Assembly: GCA_036346395.1 (NCBI GenBank)
Contig: CM070599.1
Coordinates: forward strand, 11,089,232 to 11,153,231
DNA length: 64,000 nucleotides
Reading direction: 5' to 3'
Source: Hsuehochloa calcarea
Taxonomy: Eukaryota > Streptophyta > Magnoliopsida > Poales > Poaceae
Below the pieces are notes generated by a model, which was not told the DNA's origin, searched no databases, and saw only the letters and a list, made by a program, of their open reading frames with translations. Of the stretch, positions 22,090 through 34,219 are shown piece by piece; position 1 is the first letter of the stretch, and each line of letters starts with the position of its first letter. The position numbers and the translations under genes are program-made.

Positions 22090-24368
22090 TGTAACACCCT
22101 GACTATAAGGAAGTCAAGATGTCACCTACAACCACTACTCTTTAGAAGAATAACATCAAAACACATGACCAGGTTAATCAAGTGGAAAGATTATACGGAA
22201 ACAAGAATTCATCATCAGGTTTAATCAATGGAATAGAAATAAACAATTCTGAGAGATAAGGTAGTTATGACCAAACTGGCTTATTACAATTCAACACAAG
22301 TCATAATTAACGACAGAAAAAAATCCTCAAAATGTTTGGTTTATGGTAGTGAGTGCCTCGTGATGAACTACCCTCCACAAGATCATTCTTCCTTGTCATT
22401 TACCTAAATAAAACAACAAATCAAGAATGAGCCAAAGACTCAGCAAGTAACTGTATGTAACAATCAAACATTCCATGAGCAATATATCACAATCATCATT
22501 TGAACGTTTACTGGAAACGAATTTATGAATGGATGAAGTGGAATGATGCATTGAAGGAATTGGACATATTGCAGCATATACCGGTATAGCGAGTGAAACA
22601 TCCGTCGGTGTTCACTTAAAGTAATCGTATGAAGAACGTTTCATACGACCGTCCAACGTGGCCCACATTGGAATGGTGGACTCACGTAACATGGCCCACA
22701 TTGGAATGGTGGACTCATGTACCCATTCGGAATTGATGGGATTTTCAAGTGCCCATCTTTGGAATTGATGGGTCTTACAAATGTAATTTATGCATGTCAT
22801 GATGTGATCCCATGGCAATATTGAATAGTACTCATAATTGAAAAGAAACACATGGCATTCATCTACAAGTACGAACAAGTATAATCATTCACTCACGCAT
22901 CACATTTTTGCATCAAACATAGTATACAAGGTACTTGCAGTATATCAACATCATGAACAAGGCACAAAACATTCATGTAAACAACATATCATTATGCATC
23001 TGAGACTTGCCTTTTGCGTAGTGACTCGTTAGCAGGCAACGGAGGTGTTCCCACACGGGATGTCTCACCGCCTACACAAGCATGTTCCCAAAATAAGAAC
23101 AACGATATAACACTGCTACCGATGTTCTACAATAACCCCTGACTATTCAATATACCGCATAGACCCAAATTGAAAATAAACTATTCTGCCAGATTTCAGC
23201 CCTTATGAGCAGCGGTACGAGAAAAAGAATATTTAATTATCTGGAACTCGAAACGACACGAAACCAGTGCCCAGATTTTCTTAACGTAACAGACTACGAA
23301 ACTCTAGTTGATGGTAAACTCTAATTCGGCCAATACAGAGGTCTAACCATCCAATGAAAAACTTTAACTGCAGTCTGCCCAGAATTCAGAACAGCCCTAA
23401 AGAATAGGCTCTAACGTTTAAACTACTGATCCAAATAAAGTGATTTTTATCAGCCTGGAAAGATGGTGAAATTATATTCAAAAACCTAGTTGGGTGGCCG
23501 ACCTGATTCTGACTCTAACTAGACCAAAACCTAGGTGCAACCGACTATACCCAACATTTCTGACAGACAGACCAGTACGTAGTAAAACAGTCATAACTTT
23601 TAATATACTGGGTGAAAATTCGTGATCCAGGTGCCAAAAGAAAGCTAAGGAAATAAGGAACAAATCTCTAGAAGGCGAAGACATCCAATTCTGCCTCTAA
23701 GACACCCAAAACCGAGTTACAACATTCTGTACCGAATCCATCTATTAACCGAATCAAAACGAAACTACAAATCCAATCGGATCCTCAATTCTAATGGAAT
23801 CAAACAACGAATCGGAGGTCTAATTACCCTTGTAGACCAGTAAAACGATGAAGATCCGCTGCACACGGGTCTTCCTCGCTTCCCCTCGCTTTCCTCTCTT
23901 GGGCCACCGAGACGGGAACGGCAGCGTCGGCGGCGGGAAAGGAGATGATGGAGGGGCCTTGAGGAGGAGCGACGGGATCACCGGGATAGCACCACCACCG
24001 CGAGGAGGCGCCTAAGGATCTGCAAGGAGGCTGCTTGGGGAGGGAGGAGGCGGCCAAGGGGGAGGGGAGGAGATAGGGTGGCGGCTAGGGTTTAGGGGGG
24101 GAGTGGCGCCCCCCTTTTTGGCCGGCCCCTACATGGGCCGGCCGGCCCCTCTTGGGCCTCCTAGGTCGCGGCCTGCGGCCCAAGTTGACGTACAATAGCG
24201 TTTAGCCCCCCTGCTGATTGGAAAAATCCACCGAAAGTTGTTTCTTTTACTCCCTCCGACTTCTTTCTTTTTACCGATTCGATTCCGGAAAGTTTTAAAT
24301 CTCGTTTTCGAATAATATTCCCAGACATTCGAAATGATACAACCTAGCTGGATTTATGAGGTATTACA
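22090..24368 (-). repeat. GYP1 5' LTR
   Basis: Termini: TGTAACACCC at the plus-left and GAGGTATTACA at the plus-right (minus-strand start TGTAATACCTC). A GC-rich part at 23820-24200 holds an accidental frame (23824-24057). The first flanking bases to the right, AAATG (24369-24373), should be the target duplication; the partner is lost. Confidence 0.87.
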
Positions 24369-25154
24369 AAATGGGATAAATTAAAGAACGATTACAACAT
24401 TTGGAGGAAATTGAGGACAAAGGAGGCAGGCTTAGGTTGGGACCATGAAAAGAAAACAATAAATGCCAGCGCCGAATGGTGGAAGAAATTAAAAAAAGTA
24501 AGTCATGAATCATTTTCTATTTTTTAAATGCATTAATGTGCACTCCTAGCTCTATTATTAGTGAAGGTTTAACGTGTAATGCTTGGCATTGACAGGAATA
24601 TAAAGGATGTTCCAAGTTTGAGAAGGCTGGACTTCAAAATGAGGAGTTGTTGTCCAAGATGTTTGACGACATTCGCAACACCGGTGAAGACCATTGGTCT
24701 CCTGCAATAGGAACATTGCCTCAAAGTCCTGTGCGTGCATCGACAGCTATTGATATTGAAGAGCTTGAAGATGAGTGCGATGATACATATAATAGTGATT
24801 GTTAAGATGAAAGGAAAGAGAGCTTGCGGCCCTAGCAATGATAAGGGGAAGAAACCAAAGAGTGGTTCTGTGGTCATGCAAGATCAATTGAGAAGAATTC
24901 TTGGGTTGAATGAGAAGTCGCATGCATCTTTTGAAGCATTTGCACAGAAAAGAGAGGAAAACTCGGTGTGTAGCATCAAGGATGTAATGGAATCGGTTGA
25001 AGAGTGTGGTGCTATTAATGGGAGTAATGAACACTTCATTGCATCTGAAATTTTCTTAAAGAAGGAGCAAAGGGAAATGTTTATGACCTTGCGCAATAAT
25101 GAAGCACGATTTGAGTGGCTCAAAAGGAAGTACGATGCCAAGTATGACAAATAG
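24369..25154 (+). pseudogene. Harbinger ORF1, Myb/SANT-like DNA-binding protein, C-terminal part
   Basis: ORF1 proteins bind the transposon ends and help bring the transposase to the nucleus. The first exon piece (24369-24490) reads WDKLKNDYNIWRKL...GLGWD...INASAEWWKKL, the characteristic second half of the plant Myb/SANT-like domain. A splice donor GTAAGT follows at about 24498, with the acceptor ending at 24595. The second exon gives YKGCSKFEKAGLQNEELL...EDHWSP, then hits a stop near 24804. The frame that continues (24735-25154) carries the basic linker KGKRACGPSNDKGKK and a helical tail ending WLKRKYDAKYDK, so a one-base shift near 24800 breaks the gene. The N-terminal half was displaced by GYP1. 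Confidence 0.75.
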
Positions 25155-25376
25155 ATAATTGATTGTAATGTTAGGATGATTCTGGAGACGTTCCTACAAG
25201 TAGTTTGTCTTGTATTCACCTTTATTATTGTTTATTTCTCTATTGGCTGTAAGATCTTTTATGTATTGTAAGACATTTTTTCACTAGTTATATACTGTCA
25301 TTTGGATCTAATGCGTACTCAAGTATTTTTTAAATTGCCATTTATGTTGTTGTGTTTTTTTTATGTTAATGTACAG

Positions 25377-26725
25377 ATGTCTTCTTCTGAAAGCGATTTT
25401 GAAGGGAGTAACATATCAGATGAGGAACATGAGTGTGACATGCAGATGCTACGTTTGTGGCAAGACATGTCAAGTCACCTCGCTGCTACTGCAATTATCG
25501 TGGAGAATTATCACTCAACCTACTTGGACAAGAATGAGCCTAGGACTTCACGACTTAGTGGAATGGGTTGGGTGAAAGAAACTTTGACCACTCCGGGAGA
25601 AAGCTACCACATGTTTCGTATGAATGCTACAATCTTTTACAGTCTACATGATCTTTTGGTGAGTACATATTATTTGAAATCAACTACGCATACAAGTTCA
25701 ATTGAAGCACTAGCTCTTTTTCTATACATATGTGGTGGCTGTGAATCTAACCGAAGAGCATAGAATCGGTTCAAGCATTCTGGTGAGACAATTAGCAGGA
25801 GGTTTGATGAGGTTTTGCAGTGTGTGGTCAGAATGTCTAAAGATTTTGTGAGGCCAAAGGATCCAAACTTCTCTACGGTTCACAGTAGAATTAGAAATGA
25901 TCGAAGGATGTGGCCACATTTCAAAGACTGTATTGGAGCTATCGATGGTACACACATTCTTGCAACTGTTGCTCCAGAAGATCTAATTAGATATATTGGT
26001 AGATCAGGAAGTGCGACACAGAATGTCATGGCGGTATGTGATTTTGACATGCGCTTCACATACACATCTATTGGACAACCAAGAGCTATGTACGATACTA
26101 GTGTGCTTTATCATGCATTGGATGTAGACAGGGAAGTCTTTCCACATTCTCCACAGGGTAATTTTCTTTGTTTGGTATCATTTACAATTTTTTTACTTGT
26201 AATGTTCATGCATTGGATGTTGATATACATGAAATTTCCATCTTATGTTGCAGGTAAATATTATCTTGTTGATACCGGTTATCCGAACAGGCCTGGGTAC
26301 TTAGCGCCATACAAGGGCCAAAGGTATCATGTTCCAGAATTTTGAAGAGGTGTTGCTCCTAGTGGTGAGAAAGAGAAATTCAACCATTTGCACTCAAGTG
26401 TTCGCAACGTAATTGAGAGGTCCTTTGGTGTATGGAAGATGAAATGGAGAATTCTTCTTAAGATGCCGAGCTTTCCCATGTCCAAGCAAAAGATGATTGT
26501 TGCAGCAACCATGGGAATGCACAACTTCATATGTGAACATGCTTCGCCGGACATGCATTTTCGTAGGTTCGATCGGGATCCTAATTATGTGCCCACAATA
26601 CCATCAAGATATGCCAAATATGTCATTTCTCAAGATGCATCAGATGCGTCAACATCGCAAACAGTGCTACATCCATGGATAATTTTCGTAATGACCTTGC
26701 AACTGCAATTGCTCTTTCAGGATGA
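25377..26725 (+). pseudogene. Harbinger transposase (DDE_Tnp_4 / HARBI1 type), nearly full length, with two stops
   Basis: Translation starts at 25377 just after a GTACAG acceptor. One frame runs through the gene. Residues 1-130 are the acidic/helical N-terminus. The catalytic triad is D in AIDGTHI (about 25940), D in MYDTSV (about 26093) and E in VIERSFGVWK (about 26415). A 96-bp intron lies at 26158-26253 (GTAATTT...TTGCAG). Two in-frame stops break it: TAG at 25761-25763, where relatives have glutamine, and TGA at 26343-26345, where relatives have arginine. Both fit single C-to-T changes. A small frameshift near 26650 precedes the natural-looking end IALSG and TGA (26723-26725). Expected length about 400 residues, as in the family. 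Confidence 0.85.
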
Positions 26726-26910
26726 TGGACACATTACTTGTGATTTTTTGTGGTCTTTTTTTATGACTCATTTATCATTTCAATACTTGTACGTAATATC
26801 ATTTAATTATCATTTGAACACTTATACGATATGAATGCGATATCTCCAGCTTCATCTATCGTAGAGTGAATTGTACAAAATTTGCTTATACATAGTTGTA
26901 ATCCATCATG

Positions 26911-28828
26911 AAGTGTGTGGATATCGTGAGGATATGTGCACGATCTTAGAATGATGAGTCAATTGGCAATGGCATTGTTGGTTTGCAAAATCTCGCATTT
27001 TCGGGGTTTGCTTCAGTCTATCAGACCACAGGCGGTCTGACCGGTTGTGTGGGGCGGTCAGACCGCCCGTGGAGAGGTCGGACCGGCCGTGGTTGCCAGT
27101 CGGACCGGCCTGACCTAAAAGTGGTTTTTGGGGCTGATCCAAAAATAGGTTGTGTAGGCAGGTGAGGGGAGTCTCCTGGATGTGGTCGCATCATTTTTGG
27201 AGCTCCCAGTCAAAAGTTCTATTGAGTTGAAAATTCCAGAAGGTTTCGGATTTTCACGATGGAATTTTGGCTAAGTCTTTTCGGGCGGTCCGACCGCCGT
27301 TGTGGGATCGGTCCGACCGGCCTGAAATCAGTCAGACCGTTGATGTGGGGCGGTCAGACCGCCGATGACTTGAAGGTGAGCCTTCTTTGCATTGATGTGT
27401 TTTGAGTGTGGTTAATGTATGGATGTCAATGCTTTATTGTTGTATATTGCATTGTGGAACTAACGTGGGTCAAGTTGTGAAGAACTTGTTCCCGGAGACG
27501 GTTTGTTTGTCTATTGCTGTGCAGGTGGCTTGCAGGTCAACGACATCAACGGTGAGGTGGATCGGGACTACGCTTGGAGAGCTGAGGTCCAGAACGATCA
27601 TGGATGCCGGGTGAGGTCGTGTGACTCAAGCATGGTGCAGAATGGGCAAGATGGATCGAGCGGTAGTTGATGCAATTTGGTTGGATCAGGCGGTGCGGAA
27701 GTCAGTGCAAGTCTCTAGGAGGTTCCGATGGGATTCGGGCAGGAGAGACTTGGCGACGTGATGAGAGCTGCTGATCAACCTACACGTGGTGAAGCAGGCG
27801 ATTGCTTCAACAGATTTGGTTGTGTGGGTCCCATGTGTGAGTGGGTCCCAAAAGTGAAACCCTAGGCCTCTAGTATAAATAGAGGGGGGAGATGTAAAAC
27901 CCCTTGAAGCATTCATTTGAGCCTCTCTTGCTTTTTCTAGGGTTTGGAGAGGAGAGGAGAGGAGAGGTTAGGGTTTGGAGATTGTGAGTGTGCTCTTGTG
28001 TGAACTCTTGTCTTCCTTGTTGGAGTGGCTTTGTAAGCATCTTGTAAGATCAATCAATCTTGTGATGCTTGCTTGAGAGATCATTTGTATCCCTTTGTGT
28101 TCTTCTCTCTTTTGGATGAATTTGGTGCTTCCTTGATTCAAGTGTTTAAGCTTGGTCTCTTGACCCATTTTGTCTTGCTTTGATATGTGGGAATACTCCT
28201 AGAATCATCTAGACCATCAACCCCCGCAAGCAAGTCTTGAATCAAAGTTTTTCATATTTCTAGGGTTTGTGCACTTCTTTGGTAAAACCTTGAGAGATCG
28301 ATTCTGCGAAGTGGATCTGAAGGATCGTCGCTAGAAATAGGTCTCTAATATCATTAGAGAGGTGTGCTCGAAATTTGGTCAAGTTTCATTGGTTTAATCA
28401 AAAGTTGGATCAAATTTCGTTTTGGTTTTGGGCTTGATTTTTCAGTACTGGACTGAACCGGTCTGACCGGTTTTATAACGGCGGTCCGACCGCCTGCTTT
28501 TCAGACCGCTCATTGCTGTCGGGTCGAACCGATATCCAACGGTCTGACCACCAGTTAGTAGCCGGTCCGACCGCTCACGACCCGGTCCGACCGCCTTGAT
28601 CTCAAATGGTCGACCGCCGGCTCGATCGACCCTTTGAGATTAAGTCTCCACTTTCGTGTCGTGTGGTTGTCTGGTATCGAATTCACACAAGGCTTCCACC
28701 GCGGCGCCATCGATCTTCTTAGCTTTCATAGCTAAAGGAGTAAAGTTCGTGTTGAATTTGATTAAGGCGAGAAAGTTGAGAAAGCGCCTATTCACCCCCC
28801 TTAGTCGCCTTTGCGGTCCTACAAAGTG
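26911..28828 (+). repeat. Solo LTR of the GD3 copia family with 5-bp TSD (copy B)
   Basis: The LTR runs 26916-28823 (1908 bp), TGTGGATATC to GGTCCTACA, flanked by AAGTG at 26911-26915 and 28824-28828. It carries a TATA-like box near 27870 (AGTATAAATAG), GGTCNGACC dyads at 27034, 27056 and 27076 and at 28460, 28483, 28541 and 28564, and the stem-loop at 28719-28735. It is much closer to the GD3 LTRs than copy A is. The orientation is opposite to GD3. Confidence 0.94.
28719..28735 (+). other. Conserved LTR stem-loop (solo LTR B)
   Basis: TTAGCT, loop TTCAT, AGCTAA: the same structure as in GD3, about 90 bp before the LTR end. Confidence 0.58.
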
Positions 28829-29113
28829 TAAATGCAATGTAACCTGGCATTGTATATAGATACAACGTATATACATTCACATGGTCTAAACAAATTTAGA
28901 GGGAAAAATTCTATAATTTGTTTACAAATACATAGGAGAAAGACACAAATACAATTGAAGTATTATAGCCAAGGGTAATATGGTCTATTTGCCTCTAATC
29001 CTCCCTCATATGGTTTTGGAGCTAACCTCCCACCAAGCGTTTTCACAGATGACTCTGATTCTCGAGAAGTGAATTCTCGAGAGAACCAGAGCGAATCGAG
29101 AAAAATAAGAATT

Positions 29114-29134
29114 TGGAGTTGTACCAAGCAGGCC
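29114..29134 (+). repeat. Probable right terminal inverted repeat of Harbinger copy B
   Basis: The minus strand begins GGCCTGCTTGGTACAACTCC, like grass Harbinger ends. Located about 500 bp after the transposase stop when the solo LTR is removed. The target duplication is not identifiable. Confidence 0.5.
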
Positions 29135-29248
29135 ATTGTGACAGATAAAATCTACTCTACTCAACTCAACGCGTGTGAAACACGTGGAGGAGGAGGGATG
29201 ACACAGATTTGTTTAAACTTACATTGTGAAACTGTTGTGAGCCTTAGT

Positions 29249-30104
29249 TAATAGGGGAAAATATTGTATAGACGAGGGTAAGTGCGGCTCGACCGAAGGT
29301 GAGGCCTCGGGAGGAAAGAGGGGATTATGTACTGGAATGATAAATTTTAGAAGAGATTAGATTATTCATTCTTGCTTAATGAAAAGAGATGACAGTGATT
29401 TGCTTATATAGAGTTGGCCCTAACATACACAATCTAAACCTTCCAACTACTATCTTCTAAAGATATCTACTTGCTAATTAAGTTGATACTATTTCTAATA
29501 TAATCAGCCTACCTTAGGAAGGTGCAGATGTTCTTTCCTTACGTGCAGCCCCTCCTAATGGGCCGTGGCTCCCCTGAGCCCACGTCCCTAACATTACAAC
29601 CCTCTTGGACAAGTAGTTCGCCCTTGAGCTTGGCGGTCATGGCTGCAACCTGAAGTGTCCACACGTCTGCGAGAGGTCACGGCGCCAGCACAACAACGCA
29701 TGCAAGATTGTCAACGATGCTCCAATGGACAACAACGAGGACTACCACACCTTAGTTCATATTGGTAAATATCGTATAGAGGAGGGCCAGCAAGGCTTGG
29801 CCGAAGGAGAAGGGGTCTTAGGAAAAAGGAGGGATCATAGACTAGGATGACGAACTTTAGGGGAGAGTATATTATTTCTTTTTGCTTAATGAAAAGAGAT
29901 GACAATACCTTGCTTATAGAGCCAGCCCTAACAAACACAATCTAAACCTTCCAACTACTAGAGATAACATTCTAACTAATAGAGATAATATTCTATCTTT
30001 ATATAATATTCTATCTTATAAAGATATCAACTTGCTAATCAAGTTGATATTGTTCCTAATATAATCAGCAGGCCTCCGGAAGGTGCGGCTGCTGTTTCCT
30101 TACG
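29249..30104 (-). repeat. Degraded LTR pair of a probable gypsy element (copy B)
   Basis: Left block 29249-29593 ends CCCTAACA, a minus-strand LTR start TGTTAGGGACG. Right block about 29762-30104 is a relative truncated by the Angela LTR. Each block contains a minus-strand TATA-like box (TATATAAGC in the left block, weaker in the right) followed by CATTAAGCAAGAATG or a close variant. The 168 bp between them could encode AMTAKLKGELLVQEGCN just before the LTR, like the last residues of some gypsy polyproteins. Family assignment is tentative. Confidence 0.45.
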
Positions 30105-30950
30105 ACCAGGTTCTTACCATTCTGTGATTACGTTCGACTAGTCTACGACCAGCACGTATCTCTGTATGTCTAGTCCGTAACTGATTGAACTAAGCGACCT
30201 ACTCATGCATTCTCCCTTTGCCTCAAGATATCTAGTTGAACTCCAGGTGAGATCAAGTGTCATCCATGGACTGTTCAATACTTTCTCGATTGAATGTCGA
30301 ATAACTTCATGTGGTCAACACTTCGACCACTAGTGGCATGGCCATGCACTTTCTTTATCCGATCACCACGAGGGGCCCAGAGACATCTCTCCTGTTATGT
30401 TACGAGGGCCAAATCCCATCTCGACCAGTCATATCCCTTCGCATGTTTCATAGCATACCCGAAAGCTACCTTTATAACTACCCATATACGAGTAGCGTTT
30501 GGCAACCCCTAAAAGTGCTATTACACATGTAGGGAACCATGCTAATCTTAGGTCTAAGGATTATACATCATCATTACTTGAGACTAACTAATGACACAAA
30601 GATTCATAACAATCTCAATAGTGTCTCAATGATGGGTCTATCCAACCCCATGTTCTCTAACATGTGCTCACATTATTGATTCGATATCCCTATATCCATG
30701 ACCGGTGAAACCAGGTCATCAATCAATACATGTGCTAGTCATAGAGTCACTGGTGTTCCGACCAGTGACCTCCGACCATGGATACATTTAGAATGATATC
30801 ATATAAGTTAAAGAGTTCCACCAACAAGTCACATACTTATTGATCTATAACAAATGATTCATTCAAGGAACACGATAACATATTATCAAAATCATGAACA
30901 TAATGAAATATTATCATCTCTATGATTGCCTCTATGGCATATTTCCAACA
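30105..30950 (-). repeat. 3' LTR fragment of Angela-like copy B
   Basis: Plus-strand end ...ATATTTCCAACA at 30950, then GTCTCCCACTTG of the internal domain, whose complement CAAGTGGGAGAC is the polypurine-tract region. It corresponds to the outer half of the 5' LTR from about 37095. The other half is missing at 30104/30105. Confidence 0.87.
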
Positions 30951-30989
30951 GTCTCCCACTTGCACTAGAGTCAATTATTTAAGTATCTA

Positions 30990-31470
30990 ATACCGATAGC
31001 TCTTGTATGCGCCTCATATTTTGGCTGTGGGAGAGGCTTAGTCAACGGATCAGCAACATTTGAATTCGTATGAATTTTGCATATCTTAACATCTCCTCTA
31101 TTGACAAGTTCGCGAATGAGATGATACGCATGAGTATGTGTTTGGACTTCTGATGGGATCTCGGCTCCTTAGCCTGCGCAATGGCTCCATTATTGTCACA
31201 ATAGAGATCCATTGGGCTAATGGCACTCGAAACTACACCCAACTCAGCAATGAAATTCCTTATCCAAACACCTTCCTTTGCAGCTTCAGAAGTCGCAATG
31301 TACTCGGCCTCCGTCGTAGAATCATCAACCGTATCTTGCTTGGAACTTTTCCAGCTCACTGCTCCTCCATTCAAAATGAATACAAAACTAGATTGCGAAC
31401 GATAATCATATTTATCGGTTTGGAAGCTTGCATCGGTGTAACCCTTTACAACGAGCTCTTATTCACCACC
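30990..31470 (-). pseudogene. Angela-like copy B pol: RNase H
   Basis: Frame 31042-31374 reads NGGAVSWKSSKQDTVDDST, TEAEYIATSEAAKEG and YCDNNGAIAQAKEPRSHQKS, which are the copia RNase H active-site blocks with the glutamate and second aspartate in place. The final HIDRKYH-type block is shifted (HILMRIIS). RNase H removes genomic RNA during cDNA synthesis. Confidence 0.85.
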
Positions 31471-32560
31471 ATAAACTAAGAACACATCCTTAGTTCTTCT
31501 CAAGTACTTAAGAATATTTTTCACAGCTGTCCAGTGACCTTCACCGGGATCAGCCTGGTGTCTTCTCGTAACACTTAGAGCATATGGTACATCTGGTCGG
31601 GTACAAATCATGGCATACATAATAGATCCAATGGTCGAAGCATATGAAATACTATTCATACGGTCTCGCTCATCAGTGGTCGAAGGACACTGACTCTTGC
31701 TAAGACTTATGCCATGTGACATAGGCAAGAACCCTTTCTTGGCATGATGCATGTTGAACCGATTCAACACCTTGTCAATATAAATACTTTAGCTTAATGC
31801 AATTAGCCTTCTTGATCTATCTCTATAGATCTTTATTCCCAAGATATATGCTACCTCTCCTAGGTCTTTCATAGAAAAACTATTTTTCAATGATACCTTA
31901 ACGGATTCCAACATAGGAATGTCATTCCCAATCAATAATATGTCATCCACATATAATATTAGGATTACAAGTGCGCTCCCACTAACCTTCATGTAAACAC
32001 AAGACTCTTCTTTGTTCTTGATGAAACCAAACCTTTTGATTTTCTCATCAAAACGCAAATTCCAACTCCGAGATGTTTGCTTCAACCCATAAATGGATTT
32101 ATGAAGTTTGCACACTTTACTAGCATTCTTTGGATCGACAAAACCTTCAGGTTGTTTCATGTACACATCCTCACTTAGGTTTCTATTAAGGAAAGTCGTT
32201 TTGACATCCATCTGCCATATCTCATAATCGAAATATGCAGCAATAGCTAGAATGATTAGAATATATTTAAGCATAGCTACTAGTGAGAAAGTCTCATCGT
32301 AGTCAACTCCTTGAACTTGTCAAAACCCTTTTGCGACAAGTCGAGCTTTATGAATGTGAATATTTCCATCCATATCAATCTTTTTCTTACAGATCCATTT
32401 GCACTCAATGGTTTTAACACCATCAAGTGGATCGACCAGGTTCCAAACCTGATTGACACTCATGGAGTCTATCTAGGATTTCATGGCTCTAAGCCATTTC
32501 TCAGAGTCCGGGTCCATCATCGCTTCCTTATAAGTTTTAGGCCCACCATTATTCAACAAT
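31459..32560 (-). pseudogene. Angela-like copy B pol: reverse transcriptase
   Basis: Frame 31789-32274 contains WQMDVKTTFLNRNL (first catalytic aspartate), PEGFVDPKN, KLHKSIYGLKQTSRSWN and ILYVDDILLIGND (the YVDD polymerase box). It is followed in another frame (31459-31770) by the RT/RNase H connection NRFNMHHAKKGFLPMSHG...MICTRPDV. The N-terminal third (32280-32560) is recognisable by position but not open. Otherwise the core has no missing catalytic residue. Confidence 0.87.
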
Positions 32561-32579
32561 AATACGTCATGCCCATACC

Positions 32580-33580
32580 TTATAGGCAATTGATGTGGTA
32601 TTTTAGATCTACGTAATGATGTCTCATCTCTGAGTTCAACAACACTTTATTCGTCTGTAGAGGTTCAAGAGGAGTTGAAACACTTTGGATGGTTCCGAAC
32701 TTCTTGAGTTGCATCTTTCTCCTACTGACTCCTTTTGAAAGAAACTCTTTCTCCAAAAAGATACTATTTCGGGCAACAAACACTTTGCCCTCCTCTTGAT
32801 TGTGGAAATAATATCCTTTAGTTTCCCTAGGATATCCTATGAAGAAGCATTTATCTGACTTGAGTGTGAGTTTGTCAGATGTCAAACGTTTAACATAGAC
32901 ATCACATCCCTAAATCTTTAGAAAAGACAAACTAGGACTCTTCTCAGTCCATATCTCATATGGTGTCTTATCTACTGATTTAAATGGTACCCTATTCAAA
33001 GTGAAAGCGGCAGTTTCTAGAGTGTAACCCCAAAAATACAATAGCAGATCCGATTGGCTCATCATTGACCGAACCATGTCCAACAAGGTCCGATTATGCC
33101 GTCGGACACCCCATTCCACTCTGGTGTACCCGGTGGTGTAAGCTGTGGAACAATTCTACATTGTTTCAAATGATCACCAAATTCATGGCTCAAAAATTCT
33201 CCTCCACGATCAGATCGTAAAGACTTGATTGTCTTTCTAAGTTGATTCTGTACCTCATTCTGGAACTCCTTGAACTTTTCAAAAGATTCCGACTTGTGCC
33301 TCATTAAATAGATATATCCATATCTACTAAAGTCATCGGTGAAAGTAATAAAGTACTGAAAACCACCTCTAGCTGTCGTGCTCATTGGTCCACACACATC
33401 AGTATGTATGAGTGCCAATAAGTCGGACGCCCTTTTATTCCGACCAGTGAAAGGTGTCTTGGTCATTTTTCCAATCAAGCAAGATTCGCACGTCTCAAAT
33501 GATTCCAAATAAAATGAGTTTAAAATTCCATCACTATGGAGCCTTTTCATGCGTTTCTCACTTATGTGACCAAACGACAA
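32580..33580 (-). pseudogene. Angela-like copy B pol: integrase
   Basis: Frame 33062-33580 holds the zinc-binding region (GHISEKRMKRLH, CESCLIGK), catalytic D in HTDVCGPM and D in RSDRGGEFL, and the third-site neighbourhood GTPEWNGVSDG. A one-base shift near 33100 moves the reading to 32910-33119 (HNRTLLDMVRSMMSQSDL...TLNRVPFKSVDKTPYE). The C-terminal part continues at 32580-32885 (KCFFIGYPRETKGYYF). Integrase would join cDNA ends to host DNA. Two frameshifts separate otherwise complete domains. Confidence 0.87.
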
Positions 33581-34215
33581 TGAAAAATAAAAGTGGAATT
33601 CATATCATTATGCCGAAGCCTCTTTTCATTAACATTATAGATGGGTGCACCATCAAGATTTAAAATAAACAACCCGTTCAAAACGGGAGCATAGCCATAA
33701 AATATTCCATTCAAAAATATAGAACAATCATTGTTCTCTATAATGAATTTATAACCCTCTGCCATCAAACATGACGCGGAGATGATATTTCTACTTATGG
33801 CTGGAACGTAATAACAATTATTTAGTTCTATAATAAATCCTGAAGGCAAAAGTAGTGGCAAAATCCCGACAGCTAATGCAGCAACTCTTGCTTTATTCCT
33901 GACGCGAAGATCCATCTCACCCCTTGTTAATATCCTACTCCTTGTTAGACTCTGAATCGAATTGCAAATATGAGCAACCGACCCGGTATCAAATACCCAC
34001 GAGTTAACATAAGAATCATCAAGAAAAACATCTATAACATTAATACCTGAAGTGGAAGGTTTAGTCACACCATTCTTTTTCAGATTAGCCAGGTATTTCT
34101 TGCAGTTCCTCTTCTAGTGGCTTGTCTCCTTGCAGTAAAAGCAGTCATTCTCTTGAGTCGGGCCAGACTTGGTCTTGGGTTTAGGCTTGATAGCTCGGAT
34201 CCCACCCGAAGCCTT
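33562..34215 (-). pseudogene. Angela-like copy B: zinc knuckle and aspartic protease
   Basis: Frame 33562-34068 carries the protease active site WVFDTGSVAHICNS and continues into the GAG-pre-integrase region (NNCYYVPAISRNIISASCL). Just upstream (34105-34160) a CCHC zinc knuckle reads CFYCKETSH, a TAG stop at 34114-34116, then KRNC; relatives have tryptophan at the stop, so a G-to-A change on the coding strand fits. The knuckle would bind element RNA and the protease would mature Gag-Pol. Confidence 0.83.
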
Positions 34216-34219
34216 GCCC

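Larger units (their letters stand above)
20996..24368 (-). mobile_element. GYP1: 5' end of a minus-strand Ty3/gypsy element
   Basis: GYP1 consists of a 2279-bp 5' LTR (22090-24368), a primer-binding site (22076-22089) and about 1.08 kb of internal sequence, after which it is cut at 20995/20996. The LTR termini TGTAA...TTACA with a GGTATCAGAGC primer site are typical of plant chromovirus-like (Del/Tekay) elements. It is inserted in the ORF1 exon of Harbinger copy B. Pol is absent. Confidence 0.85.
24369..29134 (+). mobile_element. PIF/Harbinger transposon, copy B, 5' end removed by GYP1
   Basis: Contains the C-terminal part of ORF1 (Myb/SANT-like), the full-length transposase gene (25377-26725), a solo LTR at 26916-28823, and a probable right TIR at 29114-29134. 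The two genes are co-oriented, as usual for this superfamily. The left TIR and first ORF1 exon are not in the window. Both genes are inactivated by a frameshift and stop codons. Confidence 0.85.

Noticed and set aside
23824..24057. 77-codon proline/alanine-rich frame in the GYP1 LTR
   Set aside because: GC-rich LTR sequence gives long frames by chance; no motif.
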